The notes under the pieces were generated by a model. It ran no database searches. It was not told the origin of the DNA and saw only the letters and a program-made list of their open reading frames with translations. Below are positions 40,191-52,100 of a DNA stretch of 61,633 nt, piece after piece. Within the stretch, counting starts at the first letter, position 1. Each line of letters opens with the position of its first letter. This stretch comes from Propionibacteriaceae bacterium (GTDB taxonomy: Bacteria; Actinomycetota; Actinomycetes; Propionibacteriales; Propionibacteriaceae): positions 1 to 61,633 of the forward strand of contig JAISTQ010000053.1 of the NCBI GenBank assembly GCA_031272505.1, read 5' to 3'. The translations under genes and the position numbers were made by a program.

Positions 40191-43100
40191 ATGGCAGAGG
40201 TAACGGGCAATCACAAGGGGTACTCGGTGTTATCTGAGCAGAGGTATAGCAGGGGTCAGAAAAAGTTCAAGCGGGCGCTGGTTTTGGCGCTGGCCATCGC
40301 GCTGGGAGTGGGCACCGCGTCCATCCCGGCCATCGGCGATGAGACGGTAGAAACCACCACCACACCAGTGGTCAGCGCGCCCAGCGGCGCGCCCACCGAT
40401 GCGGCGACGGCGGAGGCCACCACGCCCGAACCCACCGACAGTGGGACGACTGCGCCCGCTGCTGAAACCGCCGAGCCTACCGACGCGCCCGAGCCGTCCG
40501 CCACCGCGAGCGAGCCCGCCGGCCCGAAAGCGAGCGCGCGCACCCGGCTCACCATGGACGTCGGCGACACCAACTCCAACCTGATCGTGGGCCTCTCGGT
40601 GGTGGGCGCGAGCACCATTGAGACGGGCAAGGCCGCCACCGTCAAGCTCGAAATCCAGGCCAAATGCGCCCTGGGGACGACCGACCCGTGCGTCTCCCAA
40701 GGCGCGGGCGCGGGCGTGCTGATCGTGCTGCCCGCCTATCTGGACGAAGATCACACCCTGGCCCCGCTTTCGGGCGACGCCTACACCGAAGTGGTCTCCA
40801 ACTACACGATTCCGGGCACCACCACCACCCTCGCCCAGGCGCTGTTGATCTGGAAGGCGACCAGCGCGGGCGCCACCACCATCCCGAATCTGCCGGTGAA
40901 CTACGTATTCGACAACGGCAGCACCCCCGACGGCACCACCATCTCGCTCCAGGCGTACATCTTCGAGGCCACCGGCATCACCTCGCCCGGCCAGCCCGGC
41001 ACCGGCATCGTGGGCGCCACCGGCCATGGCGAGAGCGGCACCGTCACGCTCAGCGCAAAGGCGGACGAGACGTGGTCGGTGAGCAAATCCGTCACCAACC
41101 CGGCGCAGACCTCCGACCAGGTGTTCGGCGCGCTGCGGGCCCGCCCGTACGCGGACGTCACCACCGACGGCGACACCGAGGACGAATACTCCATCACCTA
41201 CCGGCTGGCCATCCAGTCGTCCAAGAACTCCGAGGATTTCGGGCGGCTCTACATGGAGAAAATCCACGTCACCGACACCATCTCGGGCTACCTGGCCGGC
41301 AAGGGCCCGACGGCGATCACGGTGAGCCTGCGCACCGGCGCGAGCACGTACACGCCCATCGCGGCCACCATCACCGACGCCTCGTCCACCGCGAAGCTGA
41401 TCAAGTTCGACATGCCGAACGTCTCCGACAGCGCCTTCTACGACAACCAAGAGGTGTACGTCACCGTCACGTATGACAAGGACGACTACACCAACCTGCG
41501 CGGCGCCACGGCGATCCTGCCCGGCCCGCAGACCATTAACAACGCGGCCGAGGTGAGCTACACCCCGGCCACCACGCACACCGCGGCCACCGGGGACGGC
41601 GACAGCATCGACGTGGCCTTCGGCTGGTACCAGGACGATCCGGTGCTGCCCACCCTGTACGTCTCCACCTCGCTGAAGGCCTCCGGGCAGACCCGCGCCT
41701 ACACCAGCGCCCTCGCCCGCGCCTGGGAGAGTTCCGCGCTCACCGACGGGGACGCCTCCGCCGTCACCTATAAGCTCACCAAGGTCGATCCGGCGAACAC
41801 CACCGTGGCGCTCAACCCGGAGAACACCGCCACCGCCACCGTCACCCTGGGGGCGGTGGAATCGCTGGCCGCCTTCACCGAAATCGAGCCGGGCACCTAC
41901 CGGCTCTACCAGACCGGCTTGATCAACTCTGTCGTCACCTGGGGGCTGGATTACCCGGCCCTGGCGACCGGCGCGCTGGTGGTCGTCTCCGATCCGAGCC
42001 CCACCACCGGCCTGTCCACCGTCACCGTGCAGGGCACCGACTACACCGCCTCCACCGCGCGTTTCCCGGTGGTCAACGAGGCGCTCACCCACGGGTTCAT
42101 CAAGGTGTACCCGAAGAAGCAGCGGCTCTTCGTCTACCCGGACGAATACGAGACGATGAACACCACCATCGGCCTGGTGGCCGCCACCAGCGATCCGGAT
42201 TCGGCCGCCATCGACACCCAGACGTCCTCCTCGGCGCTCTCGGACGCGAACGGCCAATACGTGATCTTCGAGATGGTGCCGCTGAACACCACCCTGTACG
42301 TGCGCGACCTCACCAAGGACGTCAGCCTCGGGCTGTTCTCGGTGGAGCAGCAGACCGGCGCCACCCCCTCGTCCAGCTACCAGGCGACCCCTTCGGTGAA
42401 CTCCGGTGACGGCACCAGCCTGAACGTCTACACCGCTTTTTATAAATCGAACTACGGCGGTTTCCGGGCCGCCGCGCTGCTGCAGCTCCCGGACGGCACC
42501 TTCCTGAACGAGAACGCGGACGGCAGCACCAAGGATCTGAACGGGACGGCCGCCGGCATGGGCGCTTTTGTGGCCACCTACAAGCTCTACCCGGTGGTCG
42601 CCGGGAACTGTTCCGCGACCGCGTTGAAGCAAAACCCCGACGATCCGCTGAGCGCCGACGTCACCTTCGGGCTGAACATCAACACCGTCGACTACATCAA
42701 CATGCCCTTCCTGGGCGGCACCTACTGCGTGAAGCAGGTCGGTTTGACGCTCAACGGGGTGGACGCCACGGATCGCTTCGCGCTTTACACCGGCGATGAT
42801 CTGCGGGTCACCATCGCGGCGAGCAGCTACGCGGGCGAGTTCACCTCGGTGGACACCACCATCGTCAATCCGCAGCCGAACATCTCCGCGGTGCGCTCCG
42901 AGAATGTGGGCGTGATGCGCCACGTGATCAAATCCAGCTATGGCGCGCTCGGCATCCAGAGCCTGAACGGCGACGGCTCGGGCAAGTCGGTGGTATACAC
43001 CATCACCAAGACCGATTTCAACGCCACCTTTGACGGCGCCTGGGACGCGGACGGCGTGAAAGACGTGACGGTGCCCGCTGGCGGCACCTACAGCGAGTTC

Positions 43101-46100
43101 GTGCCCGACGGCACCTACACCATCGTGCCCAAGGCGCTGCCCACCGGCGGCTACCTGTGGGCCAGCATGGGCGGCGACAACACCCCCGCCCACCCCGGCA
43201 CCACGGTGACGGTCGTGGTCGCCCAGAACACCAACGCGGCCTTGAACGCCACGGTTTCCGCGGGCACGATCACCCCGAACGCGTCGGTGCAGACGGGCGT
43301 GTTCGTCTACAAGTATCTGCCGAAGGTGACGGCCACCAAGATCCGCAAGGACAACAACGGCGTGCCGAAGACGGAGACGAAATCCGGCATGGCCAACACG
43401 GTCTTCACCCTCTACCAGCTGAACGGCACCGTCTATGAGAAGACCGCCATCACGCTGAGCGTGAACGGGACGTCCGGCGCGATCACGCTGCCGACCGCCA
43501 GCTATCTGACGGCGGGGGACTACGCGCTGGTGGAGACGAAGCTGCCCGACAACTCCACCACCGGCACGAACTACATCCCCCCGGCCTACTGGGATGATTT
43601 CTACACCGCCGGGGTGCTCAACGACACCGTCTCGGCCGCCGACGTGCCCGCCGCGATCAAGTTCGCCATCGGGGACAGCCAGTACCAGGACACCGCCTCC
43701 CAGACGATTGACCTGGGGCAGGTGCAAAACACGCCGAAGAACACGCTGAACCTCACCAAGGTGGAATCGGGCACCGGCACGCTGCTGAACGGCATCACCT
43801 TCAAGCTCTGCACCGATCTGGCGCTCAGCGCCAACTGCGTCACGCAGACCACCGCGGGCACCGGCACCAGCGCGGGCAAGGCCGCCTTCACCGGGTTGGA
43901 GCCGGGCACCTATTACGTCAAGGAGAGCGCGGCCGGATCGGATTATGTGTCCGGCGCGGCGCTGCTCAAGCTCGTCATCGACGCTGACGGCTGGCCCACC
44001 TACAGTTGGGTGAAGCCGGACGGCACGGCTGCCGCGTCCACCGACATCCAGCCGGACAGCTCGATTGGCACCCCGTCTTCCTCGAACGGGTCGACGCAGG
44101 TGGCCACCGCCGTCAAGGTGGCGAACGCGAAGAAGCCGTCGCTGGCGCTGGTGAAGCGCGGCCTGGTGAACTCCTGGAATGACGACGGGGATCGGCTCTC
44201 GCAGCAGTTGGGCAACGCCGGCTTCGTGCTCTACGATTCGGACGGCCTGTACTACGTGATCGATTCGGGCGCGGGCAACCTGGTGCTCAAGAACGGTGAC
44301 GGCACCGGCTCCACGCCCACGGTCACCTTCGCCAACGACACCTCGCTGACTTGCGCCCAGGTGGCCGACATCTGCTCGGATGCCGACACCGGCTTCTTCG
44401 ATTTCAACTCCATCGACCCGACGAAGAAATACACCCTGAAAGAGGTGTATGTGCCCGCGATTCCGGGCGCCTCGGTGCCCGCCGGGCTGGAGTACGAACC
44501 GGTCACCATTGAGTTCCGCTTCGAATGGGATGCGGATTTGGACGGCCTGCCCGCCACCAACGATCCGGGCTGGAAGGTGATCCGCTCCTGGGATCCGGAT
44601 TACACCTACAGTTGGTCCACCACCGACGGCCGCCTGCTGGTGCAGAACGACATCGAATCGCACCACATCGAGCTGCACAAGCTCCCGATCCGGCTCACCG
44701 ACGGCGTGAGCGCCGCCAACGGGTTTGACGCGAACCTGCAAACCCCGGAAATGACGTGGGATGACGCCAAAGTCGTCGACGCGATCTTCAAGGTCTTCAA
44801 GTATGAGCCGGACGGCACCCTCTACCCGTACCACGTTGATCTGGACAATCCGATCGACACCATCACCATCGGCAAGGGTGACGTGGCGGGCTCCAACCGG
44901 GGCTGGTCGCGCGAGCTGCCCCCCGGCCAGTACGTGGTGATGGAATACCGGCAGGCGATGCTGCACGCCCCGATGGACACCTGGCCGGTCGCCCCGTCCG
45001 CCTATGTGGCGCCGCCGCAGGGCGATCAGGTGACGTCCGTCTACTATCAGATCAAAGACCCCTCCGAGATCAGCTACACCGCCGACATGAACTGGGTGGC
45101 CGCTCCCGCCGTCAACACTGATCCGGCGACTTCGGTGACGCTGCCGCCGCACTCGGCGCTGATCACCATCCCGGTGGGCGCCGACGATCCGGACACCGGC
45201 GCGAACGAGGCGAACGTGCCCGTCAGCTTCGGCAACTCGAACCGGCTGGCGCCGGGGGACGGCTTCAACTCGGCGCGCTTCATCCGCTACTTCGCGGAGA
45301 AGGACGGCTACCAGTTGAACGTGGCCACTGGGCAATACGAGTTCGTCACCCGGCTGGGCGGCGTCGAGTTTGACGTCTACCCGGCCTATGTGGACGAGAA
45401 TGGCCAGTACCACAAGCTGCCCACCATGCTCGCCGCCGACAACTCGGTCAAGAATGTGCCGATCACCACCGCGCATTCGAACGACTACAACGACGGCACC
45501 ACCAAGCAGGGCCAGTTCCTCACCGACTATTTCGACATTTCCGGCGCCTTCTCGTACACCCCGCCGACCGCCACCGACGACTGGGGCGACATCGACTACT
45601 GCGAGGACACCAACAACAACTCGATTCTGTGTGACGCGGGCGACACCATCGTCTACAAGTACCTGCAGAACCCCGACGGCCAGCAGTTGAAGAACCCGGC
45701 CGCCGACGTGGTGGTGGATTGGGATGCGGTGGTCGCCGATCCGAGCCTGGGCGCGAGCGTGAAATACGCGCTGGCGAACAGCTATGGCACCTGGGCGGTG
45801 GTGTTGGTGGAGAAGCCGCGCACCACCGGCTGCCCCGGCGCCGCCACGCAATGCTCGCCGCTGCCGGACGCCTACGATTACGACGTGGCGCACCCGACCA
45901 CCTTCGGGATCACGGTGATGAACTCCGGCTCGTCGATGACCTCCTACTACGAGAACGGCAACTCGGTGATCGGCACCCCCACCTGCACCTCCGGGGCGAA
46001 CTGCGACAACGGGTACGAGGAGCCGTCGGCGTACATCCTGCGCAACTACAAGGGCACCGGCTGGCTGAGCTTGAGCAAGCAGAACTATGACGGCAGCGCC

Positions 46101-49100
46101 CTCTCCGCCCAATTCCGGCTCTATCTGGTGGACGCCGCCCACTCCGATTTCTCCTCGGCCGCCGGGCTGGCCGACGCGCTCGCCCACGCCACCGAGGTGG
46201 AGTATGACCGGCAGAGCACCCCGGTGGCCTTCCCGGTTTCGGCGGGCACCGCGGTGCAGTTGAAGTTGGCCGCGGGCGTCTATCTGCTCCGCGAGGTGAA
46301 CCCGGCCGCCAATTACAACGACTATGGCCGTTTCACCTCGGATGCCACCGTGGACGGCACCGATCCGAACTCGGCCGCCAACCGGGCGTTGGACACCTCC
46401 GGGAACTTCAACCACGGCCAGGCCATCGGTCCGATCTATGTGCCCGAGAACGGCTCCCATCCCGAGCGCGCCACCGCGGTGGTGGTGCAGGACAAGCTGC
46501 GCCCGTCCGCGATCATCCAGAACACCTGGGCGGGCTATCCGGTGACGGACACCGCCTACACCGGCTCCTACACGGCCGCCTGCGCGTCCCCGTGCACTTG
46601 GGGGAGCACCACTTTGACTTCGGCGGGCAACGGCGATCCGAGCGGGAAGATCACCTTCCTGCAGGACGGCGACTACACCGTCAAGCTGACCGGGATCGGC
46701 TCCGCCCAAGCCGCCTATTTCTATGAGAACACCGCGGCGGGCACGGCGGCGACCACCGGCATCACCTTCACGGTGGCGGATTCGGCGGTCGTAGTGTCTT
46801 CGCTGAAGCTCAACGGGGCGGCGATGTCAGCTTCGGCAACGGCCGGTTTGGCGGCCGACGGGGTCTGGTACACGGTCGACACGGACGGGGTGGTCACCAT
46901 CCACGTCAACCACACCCCGAAGGGCCAGCTGATCATCTACAAGCGCGGCATGGACATGTACGGCCAGCCCACCGACACCATGAGCGGGTTGACGTCCGCC
47001 ACCTTCACTTACCAGTGCGTGGACGCGCTCGGCGCGAACGCCACCACCTGCGGCACCACCTTGAGCGGCACCGCCACCTGGACGCACGCCTCGAACACCG
47101 GCGGCGGGGTGCGCATCGGCCTCGACGACGGCATCTACAAGGTCACCGAGACGGCATTGAGCCCGGCGACCGGTTCGGGCTGGCTGATGGACACCAACCC
47201 CGTCTATGTGAAGATTGACGGGGCGGGTGCGGTCTGGCTGGTGAACCGGCCCGCGTCCCCGACGGCGGCTGGCTACACCGCGGCCGTCCCGCTGCTGCAG
47301 GGCACCACCGAGCAGTACTTCTACAACTCGTCCACCAAGGGCACTTTCGAGATCAAGAAGCTGGCCGCCCGCGCGGACACGGTGAACCTCACCGGGGCGC
47401 AGTTTGACGTCTACGCCTCCTGCGCTGCGGACACCCCGGTCGGCGCGGTGGTCGAGCACGTGGCGATCGGCTCGGACGGAAAGTACACCTTCACCGTCGA
47501 CGCGGGCTCGTATGTGCTCAAAGAGACGCAGGCGCCTGCCGGATACGGGCTGCGCCAGGATTGCATCCCGATCACGGTGCTCGCCGGGCAGCAGCCGGTG
47601 TACGTCGGCTACCAAGACCCGGCCAACAAGAACGTGGTGGCGGTGCTCGATCCGCCGAAGCTGACGTTGGACGTCGCCAAGGAGATCACCTACAACGCGG
47701 TCGGCACGCCGGGCACGCCGGGCTACCTGGCCGCCCGCACCGCGCGGGTCGCCTCGCTGCCGATGTACCTGTGGGAGCGCACCACCGCGGGCACCAACTA
47801 CGAGAAGCAGAACTTCACCATCGTGGCCCCCACCGCGGGCGGCTACATCACCACCCGGCCTTCCTCGCGGCCGGGCGCCGAGCCGGTCGGCGTGGCGCGC
47901 TTCACCGTCGAGCATCCGGGCGAGTATCGGGTCACCGAGCTGGTGACGGAGAACCACGCCTACGTGGAGACCAACCCGGCCTACAAGGTGCAGGATTCGT
48001 CCGGCACCGCCTATGCCTACCAGCAGGAGGACGACACCGCCGTGCCGGGCGACCAGTCCATCAACGGGGTGCCGGGCACCGCGCTGCTGGGCACGGCCAC
48101 CACCATCACCGTCAAATATGACGAGGCCAGCAACCGGCTCTATGTCGCCAACGGCACCGAGGCGGATGGCGCGGGCTCCTACCGCTGCGTCACCGATTGG
48201 GCGGGCGACGGCTCCGGCTGGTCTTGCGCGGATCAGTTGCTCACCATCAACAACCCGTTCAAGGGGTATGTGATCACGGTGCAGAAGTTTGACGCGATCA
48301 GCGGGAAGCTGGTGGACGTTTCCGGGGCCAGCTTCGGCTGGTACGACACCGAGGCCCACGCCGAGGACAGCCTGACGACCGGGCAGCGCCAGGACGTCAC
48401 CGACACCGCGGGCACTGGCGTCGTCTCCTTCGATCCGGACATCACCTCGCAGATCGACACCCGGCTGGTCTCCGATCCGAACAGCCCCGACTACGGCAAG
48501 CTGGTCTGGTGGATCAAGGAGGAGGCGCCGCCGACGGGCTACACCGCCGATCCGTGGTTCGACCCGCTGGTCAAGAAGGTGGTCATCGACCCGCTGGACA
48601 CCACCAAGCATGAGTATGTGGTGACGTTCCGCAACGGCAAGGTGGCCGCGCCGAATCTCAACGTGGACAAGTCCGTCAAGTCGCCAACGACGGTGGCCAA
48701 TCCGCTGAACCAGTCGGCGTTCACCGCCACCTACACGGTGCAGCCGTCCAGCCCTGGCAACGATCTGCCGATCTACCACTATGCGATCGCGGACGGCAGC
48801 GCCACCACTGCGGCGTTCACCTTCCGGGGCGCGGACACCGACACGTACCACACCGAGATCGACATTCCCTCCGACGCCTCCAACCCGGCGCCCGAGTATG
48901 CGATCACCGAGGTGCGGATCGCGGCCACCAGCGCCTACCATTCGCCGGACGACCAGGCTCTCGACGACACCGACCATGACGGGGTGCTGGACCGTACCAC
49001 GAACCAAAAGCCGGTGTACGCGCGGGTGAACGGCTCCGCGTGGCAGCTGCTGGACGCCACCCGCACGTTCACGATTCCGTCCGCCTCGGCGGGGTATCTG

Positions 49101-52100
49101 CTGATCGAGTACTCCGATGCGATCCCGGCGGCGGGGGAGCAGCCCTATGTGGGCACCGAGTTCACGCCGGGCGCGATTGAGTTGGACGTCACGTTCGCCA
49201 AGTTCGTGCCCACCGCCGAGCAGCCCGAGGTCGCCAAGATCGTGAACACCGCGAAGGCCTCCGGCTGCCTGCGTTCCGGCCTGGACGCCACCGACGGGAC
49301 GTGCAAGAGCGAGTATCTGCTCTCGGCCACCGACTCGGCCACCATTGAGGTGCCCGTCGATCCGCGTCCGGTGGTCGTCGCCGGAAAGCACTGCTCCGAC
49401 GACAAGTGCACCGGGGTGGATCGGGTGACGGGCTTGCCGCTTTCCACGAATGACCGCAAGTTCTTCGCCGGGCAGACCACCGAGTTCACCATCTCGGCGA
49501 CGAATTCCACCACTCCGGCGGTGCCTTTCAAGCATCCGATCCTGCTTGACTACATGGATCCGTCCGCGTTCTCGATGGCGCACGATTCCTCCGGCGCGGC
49601 CCGCTATTCCATCTTCGTCGATCCGGACGGCGATGGCGCGGCGGCCCCGGTGCCCTACACCGGCAGCGTCAGCTACAGCGAATCGGGCAACATCGCACTG
49701 TGGGAGTTCCCCGCGTCCTTCGCCTTAGCTCCGGGCGAGCGGCTCTTGATCGTCTATGTGGCGAAGATCGCCGACGTGGTGACGAACAACAACCCGACCA
49801 ACGAGGTGTACGTCACCTCCGGCGTCACCCCGCTGCTCACCTCGAATCTGTACCCGACCGGGGCTTCCTTCACCGTGCCGTCGATGGCCTCCAACGACGC
49901 CGTCTACCACCAGACCTGGCCGGGGGTTCCGGAGCCCACCCGCGAGGCCAACTGGACCAAGGTGGACAACGCGCTGGGCGGAACGGCGGGCACACATGGC
50001 CTGTTCGCCCGCGCCGCCACCGCGCAGGTGCAGGTGAACTCGTCCGGTTCGATCAACCGCTCCAAGTCCGTCAAGGTGGGCAACGGGGAATTCACCTCCT
50101 CGGATGCCGCGCAGACCGTCTTCCTTGACGACGAGGTCACCTTCCGGCTCGCCCTGCAGAACGCGCAGAGCCCCTCGGTGGTCGCGCCCGAGAACAGCCT
50201 CGTCAACATCCGGATCGCCGACGTGCTGCCGTACTTCGACGACGACCGCGGCACCAACTTCTCCGCGTTGCTGCGCTCGCATTGGGATCTGGTACCGTCC
50301 TCGCTGAAGGTGTACACGCAGATGTATGGCGACGTCGCCGCGTCGGATTACGTGGTTTACTCGGACGAGGCCGCGTTGTCGACGCCGGCCGACATGGTCG
50401 CCAAGGTCAACGCCTGGTCCGCCGGGGCCACCGGCACTTCCGGTTTGACGGCCGACGCCACCAGTTTCGTGGTCAGCTTCGGCAATGCCGCCCCGAAGGA
50501 TTCCGCGCCCACCGCCGGCTTCAAGCTGGAGCCGAACGACATCCTGTTCGTCGAGTACACGCTGAAGTTCACCGGCCTGACGGACGCCCTGAAGCACTCC
50601 TTCCTCGCGGACACCTCGGTGAAGCTGGCGGCGAACTCGTACACGCCATCCTTCCAGTCGATTGTGAACCAGGTGCTTTCCGACGACTATTCGTCCACGT
50701 CGAACGTCTCCAAGGTCACCTTGATCGGCTCGCTGATCTCCGGGTACATCTGGGAGGACGCGAACTACAACGGCATCCAGGAGGCGGCCGAGGCGCCGAT
50801 TGCGGGCGTCACCGTCAACCTGCTGCATAGCGCGGACGGCGGCACCACCTGGGATGCCACGCCGATTGCTTCGATGGCTTCCGGAGTGGACGGGAAGTTC
50901 ACCTTCACCGGGCCGGGCAACGACGGCTCCGGGCTGGATTTCACCGGCACCAACGTCTACAAGATCTCGGTGGCCACGCCGGTCGTCACCAGCGGGTCGG
51001 CGTGGTATTACACCGTCGCCGACGTCGGCTCCGATGCCACCGATTCGGACGTCACGCCGGTCAACCTGGTGGACGGCTGGGCGGCCAACGCGGAGTCCGG
51101 CCTGATCACCGTCGCGAACACCGCCTGGGACGCCGGGCTCTACCGGCTCAGCTCGGTCTCCGGGCTGGTCTGGGAGGATCTGGACGCTGACGGCATCCAA
51201 AACGACGCCACCATCGCCGGGCATGACCTCACCAAGATCACCGCCACTTTGACGGGCAACGCTTGGGTGGACGCGAATGGGGACGGCGTGGAAGACCCCG
51301 GCGAGTTGGTCGTGGTGAACCGCACCACCGCCGTCGCCGCCGATGGGACGTATTCCTTCACCGGGCTGCAGTTGGGCAAGTATGTGGTCACCTTCGACCG
51401 CACCGCGTTCGACGCCGCCTACAGCGCCTACGACTTCGAGTGGACCGCGCCGTTGCAGGGCACCTCCACCGCCCTGGATTCCGACGCGGTGGCTGCTGCC
51501 GTCACCGATCTCACCGCGAGTGTCGCCGAGTTCACCCTCGGCTATGCCGGGTCGGTAATCGATCTTGACGGCGGCTTCGTGCCCTTCCTGTCGATTCGCG
51601 GCTACGCCTGGCACGATGACAACCGTGACGGCGTGTGGCAGGGCGGCCCGTTCGGTACCGGCACCGAGTTGCCGTTCGACAACGTCACCGTGGAGCTGTG
51701 GAAGGCGGCCAAGGGGCCGAGTCCCGCGTCCAGCTTCCTGGGTGCGCCGCCAGCGGTCCCGACCGGTTTGACGGAGTCGTACGTCACCTCCACCATCACC
51801 GCCACCGACGGCTCGTACGTGTTCTCGCATCTGCCCTATGAGCCGGGCGTGTACTACAAGGTGGTGTTCGTCAATCCGAACGTGCTCACCTGGGTGTGGA
51901 CGATCACCGGGCTGCACCACACCGCCATCTACTACGTGAACGAGTACGACGACTACAACTTCGACCACCGCTACTACGAGGCGCACACCGCCTACGACGT
52001 GGAGGCCGTGGCGGCGTCCGACGGCGAGCTGAACGCCGGCCTGTACTATCTGCCGTACATCGAGAAGCCAGTGCAGAGCCCGTACATCACGCCGACGCCC

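Noticed and set aside
40230-46709. 2159-codon antisense frame, with others at 46827-49583 and 49725-52181
   Set aside because: All mirror the giant surface protein and show the low-complexity composition of a shadow frame.
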